Source: Castor canadensis
Taxonomy: Eukaryota > Chordata > Mammalia > Rodentia > Castoridae
Length of the DNA: 64,000 nucleotides
Direction of reading: 5' to 3'
Assembly: GCF_047511655.1 (NCBI RefSeq)
Contig: NC_133398.1
Location: 106,532,332-106,596,331 of the forward strand
The notes beneath the pieces are model-generated. The model worked only from the letters and a program-made list of their open reading frames with translations. It had not been told where the DNA came from and did not search any database. The stretch's first letter is position 1. The number at the start of each line of letters is the position of its first letter. This document shows, in pieces, positions 11,497 through 22,685 of the stretch. Position numbers and translations under genes: made by a program.

Positions 11497-11605
11497 GGCA
11501 GGGCTAGGTGTAGCTCAGTAGTAAAGCACTCCCGTAGCATGGGCTAGGCCCTGGTTTCTATCCTCAGCACAACAAAAATACATACATACATACATACACA
11601 CATTT
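11497..11605 (+). repeat. ID-type SINE with (CATA)n tail
   Basis: GGTGTAGCTCAGTAGTAAAG and TATCCTCAGCACAACAAAA form the canonical ID variant ('tagctcagt', 'cctcagcac'), distinct from the commoner 'ggctcaagtggtag' form. The tail is an ACAT repeat. Confidence 0.85.
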
Positions 11606-11627
11606 AGAGAGGACAAGAATGACAATT

Positions 11628-11748
11628 TTTTGTTGTCTTTTTTGAGATTCATCTCACTATATAGTCCAGGCTGGCCTTGAGCTAGCAGTCCTCCTGTTTC
11701 AGCCTCTCAAATTCTGGAATTATACACACACACCACCATACCCAGCAG
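11628..11748 (-). repeat. B1-like SINE monomer, antisense
   Basis: TCTCACTATATAGTCCAGGC, CTGGCCTTGAGCTAGCAG and CACCATACCCAGC are inverted B1 blocks. Confidence 0.85.
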
Positions 11749-12599
11749 AAAGAATAACTTTTAAACTCATTCTGCTGCCAGTCTGGATGGACTGGGGACA
11801 GCCACATAGAGGACGCTAGCCGGAATTGCACTACATCTACTCATCTTTTGGGTAACCAACCCCAAGTTTTCACTAAAGAATCCCTTTTTCCCTGACTAGC
11901 AGTACTGGGCCTGTAGTGTAGACGCCACTGATGCCAGCTGTAGGGAAGAGGTGAGTGACCCGGGTCCCACCCAGCAACATATTCTGTCTCCCTGGTCACA
12001 GTGACACTCCAGGAAGGACACATGACCCAAGAGTAGACGCTTAATATTTAGGGTTTTGTGTAAGCCATTCTAAAGGCCAACTCTCTTCCCAAACTTCACC
12101 TCCAGGTGACCTGACCACGACCCATGGAGGCCAAGGTTGTGCGTAACCATGCACAGCCAGCCAGAATCTGTCCAAGGAAGTGACCAGCCTGAAGGGGCAG
12201 ACATCAGCCCTGCCAGACTCTCCACCCCCGGTCAAGCCGCACCTGTCCTTGCCCCTTCCCCCCCCAACACACACACTTTAGTTATGAGTCCCTCCTCCAG
12301 CCATTTTGGATTGTCACTGCCTCTTGCAAGTAAAAGCCAAGTGTGGCCAGGGCAGTACCTACTGATAGAAAGGGAAAACTGGGCCCAATGGCACACAGGA
12401 CATAGGAGAGTCCTGCAGTGTTTTGAAAAGGTAACCTGGGTGAGTGGTGAGGGCACAGGAGGGGAAGAGACACATCTGTGAGTTCCCCAGCCTCGCTTCG
12501 GGAGGACAAATGTGTGGCATTGGCCATGGTGCCCCCAAATCTTGTTCTGAGAACCCACCCACTTAATTAGCAGAAAATCAAGTTGGCTAGGATCCCTGT

Positions 12600-13010
12600 A
12601 TCCCATTCATTCCTTCAAGTTCCTGGGCAGGAAACAAGTGGCGGTCACGCAGGCTGCCCTCCTGGCGCCCAGGTCTGGCTGCTGGCTCCCGCACCCTGCT
12701 GCATCATCCACTGCCCTGCACGGAGAGTGGAGGCTGCTCGTCTCTATCCAACGCCTAGTGCTTGGGGACAGCAAAACCCCGGCGCTGCCAGCCCTGCTCT
12801 CCCATGAGTCGTCCCTCTGTGACTCCAGGTTGGTCAAAGGCAGGTGGAGGATGCTGCGATCCCCGGAAGACCGAGCTCCCTCGCAGGGGGAAGGCAGGTG
12901 CAAGGGCTGCCCCGCACGTGGCCACTAGGGGGCAGCGCGGAGCGGTCTGGCAGGCCGCCTGGGCCCTGCGCGAAGGACAGAGGGGCTCTGTAGACGGCTA
13001 GCGGTAGAGA
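12600..13010. other. GC-rich CpG-containing patch around the CTCF motif
   Basis: Locally raised GC with scattered CpG (for example near 12645, 12780 and 12910-12990) against AT-richer neighbours. Overlapping short frames on both strands look composition-driven. No splice-bounded coding exon is evident. It could be a regulatory element or a distal promoter. Confidence 0.4.
12921..12936 (+). promoter_or_regulatory. CTCF-binding motif
   Basis: GCCACTAGGGGGCAGC matches the CTCF core consensus essentially perfectly, in a GC-rich patch (12600-13000) outside recognised repeats. Such sites often mark loop anchors or insulators. This one lies about 24 kb beyond the NXNL2 3' end. Binding is predicted from the motif only. 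Confidence 0.7.
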
Positions 13011-13578
13011 ACCCTAGGTGCCAGGTCTCAAAATCTTTATTCCTTCTGCCCTCTTACGTGCTTTCCAAGTTTCTTATAACTAATTATTACCAAATAAATT
13101 TTATTAATAAAGAGAAACGTGTCCGTTTTTCTGCAGCATTTGTACACACAGTGTTCCAATTCACACATCTGTCCAACTGCAAAGATCAGGGAAAGGAGAC
13201 GGGTTCCCTCCCCGACCTCCTGAGGTCAGGGGATGCGCTCCCCTTGGAGATGGGCAGTCCACCCAGTTCCGGAACGCTCACCCTGAAGAAGGGTGGCCCC
13301 CAACCTTGTGTCCAGCGCCGCCACTTCCTCTCCTAAGTTTCAAGCACCGCCCTTGGTGCTCCGAGCACACTCCCAGGGTGTTTTTCCATCCCACCCTTCG
13401 TTTTTCTTCCCAGCCATGACTTCCTAGATCCGTGGTCATTTACCTGTAGCCTTTCCAGTGTCCCTGCCACCCACCCCAATTGTGAAGATTGGAACAGAAG
13501 CTAACACAGGGCCCAGCACTCTGGAAGGTGCACTGGCCGTGCCACAGTGACCTCCTGCTGCCCTGTCCAGCACTGGAC

Positions 13579-13683
13579 TTCATTTTTTGTTTGTTTTGTT
13601 TTATTGGTGGCACTGGGGTTTGAACTCAGGGCTTCATACTTGCCAGGCAGGCCTCTTACCGCTTGAGCCACTGTGCCAGCCCA
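13579..13683 (-). repeat. ID-like SINE, antisense
   Basis: GTTTGTTTTGTTTTATTGG (tail), CACTGGGGTTTGAACTCAGG, TTGCCAGGCAGGCCTCTTAC and CTTGAGCCACTGTGCCAGCC. Confidence 0.9.
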
Positions 13684-13734
13684 TGGACTGCATGTTTTAA
13701 GCATTGACAACTATCAACACGCAAGACTCTGATT

Positions 13735-14060
13735 ATGGGCTGAGTTATGTACCCCATAATTCATATGTTGAGGCTCCAACCTCCCAGGTGTTTGGGAGAT
13801 GGTGAGTCCCTAATGTGATAGCACCATGTCCTCAAAAGAACAGGAAGAGATCATTCCTCGTCTCTCCACTTGCGCACTGAGGAAAGGCCATTTAAGGACA
13901 CAGCATCTACCAGCCAGGAAGAGCCCTCACCTCTGGATCTCACACAAAAGCCTCCAGAATCATGAGAAAACCTATGTGTGTTGTTTAAGCAGCCAGAAGC
14001 AGAGAAGCCGTGTCCAGGGTCCATGTGAGGCCATCTGTGCCCCTGCCCAGGAACGTGCCA
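13735..14060 (+). mobile_element. ERVL-MaLR LTR (MLT1-like), sense
   Basis: GTACCCCATAATTCATATGT, CCTCCAGAATCATGAGAAAA and TATGTGTGTTGTTTAAGCAG follow the MaLR LTR layout with divergence. Confidence 0.65.
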
Positions 14061-15900
14061 CTAACACTTACTGCACAGCATTATCGCATGGGCTCCTGGC
14101 ACTGAGAATGAGTGGATGACTGGCCTGTCACACAGCCATAATCCCATCCCCCAGCATGACACCCAGACTTGCCTGTCCGTTGATGGGACAGCTAGGCCTT
14201 AAGGAAGGGAACCAGAGAGTTAATTCCTCTTCAGAATGCCAAGAATTACTCAGACATCCATGCACTTCCAGCATCTTGCTTTGCCCGGGGCTCTGACAGA
14301 TCTCCAGCTCCTGATTACAGCTGTTTGTGCTCTCAGACATGTTTCTGCACAATTACCTTCCTCCCTTTCCCTTTCCCTCCCCACCCTCCCTTCACTGTTG
14401 AGACACTTAGCAGCTGTCTCCAAACACAAGGAGCCTCTCACCCTCTGCCATGAACAGGAAGCTGGGAAGCTGAGACTCCCCCAACCCTGTTTTGGGGTGA
14501 GGATGCAGGAGACACACTGATGGCAGCCCCCTAAACATGGCTAAGAGGTGCTGTCTGGGAACACCTTGCCAGAAATACAGCAGTAGCTCAGGTTCTTGCA
14601 TCCTACACAGTCCAGGGAAGAAGGCAGCTGCTGCCTCGCCTGTGCCTGTGACCTCTGAGGAGCAAAGCGCTGCCTCTTCCCCCTTTGGAGAAGGGGCATC
14701 AGCACCATCAAGGAGCCCTCAGTTGAAGAACGAGGAAGAGCTGCTGTTGCCTCTCCCACCCTCTCCTCTGGCCAATCTGTCTCCTCTTCTCCTCTCCTAG
14801 GGGAACAACCAAAATGCCCCCTGTGTCACCTACTAGCAAACTGAGAAGCTGCTCTTCTTCTGAAAGCACACACCCAAGCCTTTATTCTCAGCAGGTGAGC
14901 AGGAGGAAACCTGGCCCAGGTGGGAACCCAGAGCCCAGGGCCACTTCACATGCTTTGTGCCCAATGAGAGAAAGGAGGAGCCAGTGGTAGAAGCAGGTGT
15001 AAAAGGAACAGTGCTGTCCTCAGGTGTGGGCTCCAGGACATAGGCAAGAACAACAACCCCAGCCTTCACTCTCAGGGGGTCCAGTTTTGCCTTCATGTCT
15101 TTTCTTCACCTACTTTATTAGAATAAGGAGAGAGGGGAGGGCTTAATGCCAAAGCTTTTGCTAATATTTTTAAGCTTAAAAACGTGATTTAAAATCAACT
15201 AAGAATGCTACAAGAAGACATTAGTTATCTGACACATATTCTATGTGCTTGAGGGTCACGGGAGTCAGCCCTACCTACCCCCACACCTCACCTGTGCCAC
15301 CGGATCAGAATATGTTTGTCCTAAGTGCAGACACAGGCTAGGAAAGAAAGTCCTGCTAAAACTAAGAGTAAGTGACTATAACTCCCAGGAACAACCACAA
15401 CAAAATATTACTTAAAGATTCTGGTGCCATTAAAACTTGAACTTTGGATCAGCTATCCAAGGACAAGCAAACAGAAGTGGGGTGAATTATATCAGGAGGG
15501 TAGGCACATAGTCCCAGTGAGAAAAGTTCAAGGCCAGACAGAGCAAAGCCTGGATGAACTTGGTGGGAACACATCCGCCAGTGCAGGAATTTGCCATGAG
15601 TTCCATTCTGCCCTCACTTGGAACCAGTAGCTCTCAGAATAGCAATTGTCATGTCACTTACACTCTAACTGTGACAGGAAAGAAAACAAATTCCAGCCAA
15701 GAAAACAAGGCACTAGATTTGACTCTGCCCACTAGCAATAAGATTTTAAGATTGTTAATATTTTCCCACCCTCGGGCCTCAGGTTTTTGCCCACACACGA
15801 ATACCTACAACTACACAAGACACCTTCAGCTCTGGTGTTTGTAGGCATCCAAACAACCTTGGGCTCTTCAAGTCAAACCTGGCATTCCCTGAAGCTAACC
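14061..15900. other. Unassigned intergenic sequence
   Basis: Unique-looking DNA. A pyrimidine-rich run (14360-14395) and another near 14750-14800 are present. Short frames have no recognisable similarity or splice context. Confidence 0.35.
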
Positions 15901-15904
15901 AAAT

Positions 15905-16118
15905 AAGTAAAGCAGTAATCACAATAGCAGTAAATATTTGCATAATGTTTACGGTGTGCCCAACACTGTCCTAAGACGTATTAACAATCTATCTGACCTC
16001 CCAACAGCCTGGTAAGGTAGATTCCATATTTATCTCCATTTTGCAGATTAAGAATCTGAGGTTGGGTGACATGGGTAAACATGCCCAAGAGGTTACATCT
16101 AAATGTAGGATTCAACCC
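15905..16118 (+). repeat. MIR, near full length
   Basis: AATAGCAGTAAATATTTGCA, GTGTGCCCAACACTGTCCTA, TATCTCCATTTTGCAGATTA and AATCTGAGGTTGGGTGACAT follow the MIR consensus end to end. Confidence 0.88.
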
Positions 16119-16706
16119 CAATATGGCTCTATTCTCTATTTGTCGAAAGATAAGCACACCTTTGGAAATTATAAGGCAAATGAGCCAGGAGCTGCACTGT
16201 ATAAGAAGCTGCCACGTGCGCTGCAAACCACACTGGTGGGTGGACAGAGTCCCCAGTGGGCGCTGAGGTCTGCGTACAGGAAGCATCCAAGGAAGTCTGC
16301 AAATGCAGGTGGCACATTGCAAGATCTGGGTACAAATAAGGCTGAAAAAATAATCTAAAAAGAAAGATCTCTGCAAATACCTAGATAAAATATTAGCATA
16401 TTTAATTCCAAAGCTCATTAAAATAATAAACCATGGCCAAATAGAATTTATCTGGCAGGAATGAAAGGATAATTCAACTTAGGAAATCTATTAACATAAA
16501 TCACCATATTAGTAAGTCAAAGAAGAAAAACCATATAATAATGTGCATAGAAGCTAAAATGGCATTTAAAATTTCAGTATTCCTGATTAAATTTTAAAAA
16601 CACTTAATAAGTGTTTTATTATGATAAAAAGCATGTTTGAAGCCAAATATGAGTTATTACACTTGATACTAAAACCCCAGACGTAGTCTTATTATGTCTC
16701 TTCAAT

Positions 16707-16746
16707 ATTTAAACGATTTAAGGCAATGTTTAAATGATTTAAGGCA
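16707..16746 (+). repeat. Short tandem duplication (about 20 bp x2)
   Basis: TTTAAACGATTTAAGGCAA is followed at once by TTTAAATGATTTAAGGCAA, differing at one position. Confidence 0.85.
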
Positions 16747-16929
16747 AGAGAAGAACCCCAAAATTGTGACGATGGCAAATTTTAAAGATAGTGACATGTG
16801 CTTGGGAAATCCCAATACAACTGAAGAAGCATAAGAACAGTAAGGTGGCTAGCAACAAAGTCATGTGCTAAAATACAGCTGCTTTTCCATAAAGCAGTAC
16901 AAACTGTTGCCAAAAAAAAAAAAAAACAA

Positions 16930-17002
16930 GGAGGAGGGAGAGAGGAAGGGAGGGAGGGAGAGAGGGAGGGAGGGAGGGAGGGAGAGAGGGAGGGAGGGAG
17001 GG
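16930..17002. repeat. (GGGA)n simple repeat after an A-run
   Basis: Purine-only GGGA/GAGA units follow about 17 A residues. The frames encoding Ser/Pro/Leu-rich repeats here are artefacts of this repeat. Confidence 0.95.
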
Positions 17003-17387
17003 CCACAGCAACAAGCTACATAAAAAATAACAAGACACACACAGGACTTGTGTGGAGAAAACTTTAAAACTAGCCAGAGACATAAAACAAGACCTGACTT
17101 GTTGGTTAGAAGAAGCCTCCACAGTGTAATTAAGTGAGTTCTCATCAACTCATATTGCAAGTTAAATGTGACTTCTGTAAGAACAATAGGAGTCTCTTCC
17201 AACTAAATACTGATAGTTTATTGTAGAAACACTGAACGTTGGCGAATACACAAGAAAATGCTGAACGAGAAGAAAAAAACAGGGAAAGATTAGCTCTGCC
17301 AGATGTTAAAGTGTATTATAATGATATGGAAATTAAAATAGTTTGATATGACAAGCCAACTAATGGGGTACCTGCAGAGACCAGGAT

Positions 17388-17390
<3 letters not shown>

Positions 17391-17446
<56 letters not shown>
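17391..17446. repeat. (GT)n microsatellite
   Basis: About 26 uninterrupted GT units followed by GTATGTAG. Likely polymorphic. Confidence 0.97.
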
Positions 17447-17754
17447 AGATAACACAGGTGATCTGGTGATCTTTAATTCCCAGGGTCCAATGTCCCTTTG
17501 GTCCTTTTGATAGTAGCCCCAGGCCTGCTTCTCACCCATCCCCAGTTCAGAGCCCAGCACATGACTGTCTGACTAGGGTGACATCCCCACACACTTGTAT
17601 GTTTGGGTGCAGCCAAGGGACCAAGTTTGGGGAGGAAGATGGAAGCAGACGTTTTGAGTATGAAGTCTGCTGTGCCATCCCACACAGTAGCCACTAGCCA
17701 CGTGGCATTTACATTTAAATGTAAATTAATTGAAATAAAACATCATTATGTCAA
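17447..17754. other. Unassigned sequence
   Basis: No recognised repeat or gene. An antisense and a sense short frame overlap without known similarity. Confidence 0.35.
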
Positions 17755-18250
17755 TGAAGAGATTCGAGGAAGAGCTCCAAAAGGAAGGAAGCTTCTATCT
17801 GGCCTTTGGATACCGAATTTGTGACACTGTACCAAAAAAGAATTTTAAAGCCGTGCCAGTGGCTTGGGCCTGTAATACTAGCTACTTCGGAGGGAGAGAT
17901 TAGGAGGGTCAAGATTCGAAGTCAGACCAGGCAAATAGTTTATGAGATCCTATCTTGAAAAATGCACACACAAAAAGGGCTGGTGGAGTGGCTCAAGCAG
18001 CAGAGTGCCTGCCTGCCACACGAGGAGGTCCTGAGTTCAAACCCCAGTGCTGCCAAAAAAGAAAAAGAAAAGCTAAATATTGGAGCTTAATGAGGGAGTG
18101 AGTGTAAGGCTTAAAGCAAAGAAAATAGAGTCTGTGATTTGAATCAGGCTACTCATTAGTCCAGTGCTTATCTCTGAATTCCTGGCTCCTGTTTCTCATG
18201 CCTTATTATCCCTGATCTATACTGCCTCAATTGAAAATTCAGTTGGTACG
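17755..18250 (-). mobile_element. ERV LTR copy 1 (pair with 20690-21575), split by a SINE
   Basis: GGCCTTTGGATACCGAATTT and ACCAAAAAAGAATTTTAAAG on the left, and GGCTTAAAGCAAAGAAAATA with TTATCTCTGAATTCCTGGCT on the right, match blocks of the LTR at 20690-21575 in the same order. The middle is deleted and a SINE (17850-18075) sits in the gap. Orientation is inferred from copy 2. Confidence 0.7.
17850..18075 (+). repeat. Composite SINE (B1-like + ID-like)
   Basis: GGGCCTGTAATACTAGCTAC, AGGCAAATAGTTTATGAGAT, GGGCTGGTGGAGTGGCTCAA and TTCAAACCCCAGTGCTGCC, then an A-rich tail. Confidence 0.9.
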
Positions 18251-19084
18251 TAGCTACATTTCAAAAAAGTGTTCATAGTGTCCTGTGTGTCTCATGGCTA
18301 CAGCACTGGAAAGAAAGGAAAAGACAGCAGAAAAGAGAATCCCACAGATTTGGTCACCTCTAACTTAAACTTGAAGTGACTTAACGTCACTTCCCTTGGT
18401 TTTCCCCCAACCCAAGGCCTGGCCCCACAAACTGCCTAGGACAGGACCAGGTAAGGCAAGTCAAGTGCATAGGAGGCACTGGTGCTCAGGGTCAAATGAG
18501 TGAGCATCAGTACCTCACTCACCTCAAGCTGGTCCTGTCCCTGTGGGAGGGAGTGGTCAGTAATACTGGAGAGAGATCCCAAAGCCAGCTTGGCCTCCAG
18601 GCTCCACCTCTCTGGATTGTTACAGAAAAGCAAAGCTGAGTGTTGAGTCATAGTTCAACGCCCTAGCTATTTTAGTGGGAGATTAGTGTCTTACTCTATT
18701 AGTGGGAGAAAGATTATTCCCTAAGTAGGGGAGAGACAACTGACTCATCATCCAGAAAAATAACCACGGGTCAGTTTTCACGCTTACCGACTCCTTTACA
18801 AATCAATTAGTCCTGGATGGTGTATGTACAGTGGTGCTCACTGCAGTGATAGTTGAGCAATGGTATGAACAGGATGGGGTGGAGTCAGTTATAGTGTGCC
18901 CACATAGTAGCAGGTTGAGTAGGCATTAAAAGGAATTCAGTAAGTCTACAAAGAGTTGTAGAGCACCCACTGTGTTACAGTTCAACCAGCCACACAGATG
19001 GAAGTTCTGCTCTGGACGAAGTTGCATTCTGGCCATGGAAGAAGACAATAAATACAGAGATAAACGTAAAGATAGATGACCCAT
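18251..19084. other. Unassigned sequence
   Basis: Includes imperfect short direct repeats near 18670-18715 (TTAGTGGGAGA twice). No gene or known element recognised. Confidence 0.35.
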
Positions 19085-19260
19085 CACCTACAGCAGCAAC
19101 AAAAAACAAAATGCCTAGAATAAACTTAACTAAGGAGATGAAAGACTTGTAAGAAAGAAAAATAGTTACGCACTCACTGGAAATGCTTACCTAAAAAATC
19201 ATAAAGTCTTGAGCTTGGGGATTTTAAATTACCTAGAATAATAAGGATCTTTTATATAAA
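19085..19260 (+). mobile_element. Old L1 ORF2 scrap, sense
   Basis: GCAACAAAAAACAAAATGCC, TAGAATAAACTTAACTAAGG and AGATGAAAGACTTGTAAG match the L1 segment encoding the region after the RT domain. The right boundary is uncertain. Confidence 0.6.
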
Positions 19261-19312
19261 AAAGACATGATTTGCTGTGTCTCCAGTCAACCTTCTCCCT
19301 GTCCCTTCAGTC

Positions 19313-19431
19313 AGATAAGGCAAATGTCCTCTCTGCAGTTAAACTCTCCCATGTCCCCATCCACCAAGAAGAGCTCTCTGGGTCCCATCAGCCCCATCAG
19401 GAGATGCAGCATCAGGGAAACAAGTAAGGCA
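19313..19431 (+). other. Exon-like segment, unidentified
   Basis: A pyrimidine tract ending CCCTTCAG precedes an open frame reading QIRQMSSLQL through SPMSPSTKKSSLGPISPIRR to SIRETS, followed by a GTAAGG donor near 19432. The Ser/Pro/Lys-rich peptide with SP motifs looks like a linker of a real protein, but I cannot name the gene. It could be a cryptic exon, a retrocopy fragment or chance. It sits between an L1 scrap and a MaLR LTR, and the frame stays open to 19566 into that LTR. Confidence 0.25.
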
Positions 19432-19504
19432 ATGCAATGTGAGCCAGACACAGTAAGACAGGACTGTGGGAAGACAGTGGGGTTTCACTCCAAGGTCAGT
19501 TGGC

Positions 19505-19765
19505 TCCGTTGGTTTTTGGCTTGTGGCAAAACAGAACATCGTGGCAGGGAGTGCATGGTGAAATAAAGCTAGTCACCTCATAGGGACTTGGTAGCAAAGA
19601 GAAAGAGAGGGGGCAGCGGTCCCAATAGCCCCTCCAAAGGCTGCCCCCTACCCACCTAACTTCCTCCTCCTAGGCCTCACCACCTCCCAGTAACAGCACC
19701 CTGGGGACCAAACCTTCCACACATGGTCTGTGGCACATACTCAAGATCCAAACTACAGCAAGAAG
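19505..19765 (-). mobile_element. MaLR LTR fragment, antisense
   Basis: CATCGTGGCAGGGAGTGCAT, AGCTAGTCACCTCATAGGGA, GCAAAGAGAAAGAGAGGGG and the CACCACCTCCCAGTAACAGC block read as an inverted MaLR LTR. Confidence 0.65.
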
Positions 19766-19774
19766 TTGGGGGAA

Positions 19775-20465
19775 TTTTTTATAAGCATCTAATAATTGTA
19801 CAGGGGAATACGTTGTGATATTTACATATGTGCTTACAATATATCTTAGTCAGATTTACCTCCTCCATCGTTCTTCCTCCTCCTCACTCCCCCTCCTTAG
19901 AACAATTTCAACAAGTTTCATTCTTCTGTTTTCATATATGAATACAAATACTCACCATATCCACCCTCATCCACCCTTGTGCCCACCTCTCTCCCACTGG
20001 AACTCACCCCCAAAAAAGACCTGTTTTACCTTCCTAGCCTTCATTTTTTTAAGTATATATTGATAGTCCGAGAGGATTTCACCTTGGCACTTCAGATGTG
20101 TATATGCTGTGCTTGAATCCGATTAATCAGTCCATTACTTACTCTTTCTCTATCACCCTGCTCCCCTATTACTCAACAGCTTACACTGCATTACTTTATA
20201 TTATAGTCATATATAGGTGGAATGTCTCACTATTTTTCATTCTCTAACATTTTCTTTCCCTCTCATGCCTCCTGTAGTCCCCTCAAACAGACCCACTAAT
20301 GTAATCTTGTTCTCGCTCTCTCTCTATATATATATATATATATACATCTATATATTTATGTGTACATATAACGTATAGGTCTAGCTTCCATATACAAGGG
20401 AAAGCATATAAACTTTGGTTTTTTGAGCCCAAGCGGGAGAATTTTTTATGTGTAGCATTAGGTAA
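19775..20465 (-). mobile_element. Antisense L1 3' end / 3' UTR-like segment
   Basis: GTACAGGGGAATACGTTGTG, pyrimidine-rich CTCCTCACTCCCCCTCC and TAGCTTCCATATACAAGGGA resemble inverted L1 3' UTR and the end of ORF2. A short TA-repeat lies at about 20322-20345. Subfamily unknown. Confidence 0.55.
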
Positions 20466-20689
20466 TGGGAGGGGTCTCCTTAATTATTTTTCAAACGGTG
20501 AAAGTAACAATTGAAATTTCTTCAGTTATTATGGTCTCCTGGGTTATTGTTCTTTGAAGGCAGGACTGGGCCCCATGGGACATTTCATGTGGAGTAGAGG
20601 GATGTCATTTAGGATTTCAGAGTCACAGCTAGCTGCACATGAATTAAAATCATCCTTTAGATTTTCTTCAGAGGCAAATCTGCTACCTC

Positions 20690-21575
20690 TTCCCGTGATC
20701 CTCCAAGAAGGAGGTCTTCAAAAGGGAGGAGACCTTTGCCTAGTGTTTGGGTACCAAGTTCATGATGTTGCGAAAAAGAATTTTAGGACAGATAAAAGTA
20801 GAGATCAAGAAAGTTTATTACTAAAGCAAGATAGAAACATAGTAGACAACCCAGACATGAGTGTGGGCACATCTGATAAGTGTACCACGAGTGCACTAAT
20901 GGGCTATTTATAGATTGGGAAAAGCGGGTTGGGAAAAAAACTGGGTTGGGAGTTTGACCCTAATTTAACTTGGGTTGAGTGCTCCTCTTTGTACTGGACA
21001 CCTGGTATATTTAATCATTCTTGCTGTTACACTGTCTTATCAATTGGGCCCAGAGACATCAAGGTTGACCTGTTTACTACATTTTGGGACATATGAAGTG
21101 AATGTTTAAGCATTCTCTTAAACATGGATGGATTTTGCCAGATGCTAGCTTTGAAACAGGTGTCCATTCTTGAAATAAACATTATTCTTTGCAAACAATT
21201 TTGTGATCAAATGACTCATTTTCCCAAGTGATTTTTTTAAATTACTCTTCTGTTTTTTTTCCAGAGTCTTTTTTCAAGACATTCTTGTTCAGTCCTAGAG
21301 CATATCAATCATTTGGGCAAGCAGGCAAGTTCACAGGGAGAGAATGGCTCTTTTGCCTCCTCGTTTTTCTTTCTACTAAATGTTGCAGCTTAGTGAGGGA
21401 GTACAAGGCTTAAAGCAAAGCAAATAGTAGCTGTGTGTTCTTATTCAATTTATTCATTACTATAGTGTTTATCTCTGCATTCCTAGCTGCTGTTTCCCAT
21501 GTCCCATTTTCCCTGGCCCATCCTGCCTCATCCTCACCTATGGAATAAAGTGGCTGAGTTCAGTTGGTATAGTTG
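20690..21575 (-). mobile_element. ERV LTR copy 2 (pair with 17755-18250)
   Basis: On the minus strand TAGTAATAAACTTTCTTGAT looks like an LTR poly(A) signal and R/U5 start. AAGAATTTTAGGACAG, GGCTTAAAGCAAAGCAAATA and TTATCTCTGCATTCCTAGCT are shared with copy 1. No viral gene is present. I treat both as solo LTRs. Confidence 0.7.
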
Positions 21576-22685
21576 TTTTCATTCTCATCTTCCCATGACA
21601 AGGTCAGAGAGATATAGTAGCGATGACATTAAACTTGTAATTGCCATTGTGAAAGTGCTAATAAAAGTTAGCAACTTCCGTTGAAAGCAGAAAACTAGAC
21701 TCACGTGGCATTTTGTCAGGTGACAAAATGTCACTAAATTAAATAAAAATTTAAAAGGCATCTTCCATACCATGCTGCAGACAAAATTAATTATTCTCAA
21801 GAATAAGGTAAATAGGCAGTTTGAGCACATAAAGTCATTAAAATGAAAGCAGAGAGGTTGTTTTAGACGATGGAGAAAGCAAAAGAATGAATAAAAATAA
21901 GGTTTGTTGAAGTGCAACAGAAGTGGAGATTTGAGCTGACACCAAGAAACAGTGAGAGCCTACTAGCTTATGACAAGGGTCTAGTGGCTCCAGACACTCC
22001 CCTTAAGTGCAGGGTTATGAAGTGATCAGATCTGCAGGTTCCCTTCTTCTCGTACCCTGGATGACTGATCTTCACTATCCCTGAGGCAGCAAGCAGAGGG
22101 GGCTGTCTTGGTTGAGAGAGATGTAGCTAAAAGTAGGAGCACCAAAATGAAGTTCAATTTTCATCACCATGTATGTTCCCAACTGGCCTCCAGGATGTCA
22201 GACAGTCTTCCCCTGAGAAATGTGGCCAGCCCAAGAGAGAAATTGTCCCCAATAAAATTGCCCAGCCAAACTGATATCCTACTCTGTCTCTCCCAAAATA
22301 AACAGAAGAGCAAAGCAACTTGGGGTTAACAGATACTATGCAGGAAGAAGACACTTTAGAAATATGATTAATATGCTTTGAAAATGAGAAGATACTACCT
22401 TCATACAAGTAGAACAGAATGCTATGAAAGAAAGGGTGGATATGTAGGGAGGGACAGAAACTGACTCAGGAAAAAAAAGAACCTTTTAGATTAAAATCAT
22501 AACAGCAGATAAAATGGCTGGAAGACAAATTTGAAGAAATCTCCCCAAAAGTAAAACAAAAATAAAAAGAGATGGCAGACAGAACAAAGGAAAAAAAATG
22601 TAAGCAAGTTGTACAGTTGGTCTAAGAAAGAAGTCTAACCTCCAAATGCTAGGACTGCAGAAATACAAAACAAGAAAACTGAAGA
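21576..22685. other. Unassigned A-rich sequence
   Basis: A short near-palindrome (CATTTTGTCAGGTGACAAAATG) lies at about 21709-21730. No gene or known element recognised. Confidence 0.35.

Larger units (their letters stand above)
11749..13578. other. Mostly unique intergenic sequence including the GC-rich CTCF patch
   Basis: No repeats recognised over most of 1.8 kb, which is rare in this window. Frames overlap on both strands near 12140-12900 but have no recognisable domains. AT-rich 13060-13110 may be a repeat scrap. Confidence 0.4.
16340..17385 (+). mobile_element. Old L1 ORF2 fragment, sense, with internal simple repeat
   Basis: CCATGGCCAAATAGAATTTA and AGAAGAAAAACCATATAATA match the reverse-transcriptase region of L1M-type elements. 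AGATTAGCTCTGCCAGATGT near 17287 is further downstream in ORF2. All frames are broken, and a GGGA repeat lies inside. Confidence 0.72.

Noticed and set aside
12137-12928. Overlapping frames of 96-124 codons on both strands
   Set aside because: No domains, no splice pairs and no strand preference. GC content alone explains the openness.
16782-17202. Ser/Pro/Leu-rich frames on the minus strand
   Set aside because: They translate the GGGA simple repeat.
20690-21575. Intact endogenous retrovirus
   Set aside because: Only LTR-type sequence is present. No gag, pol or env frame is recognisable here or around the other LTRs.
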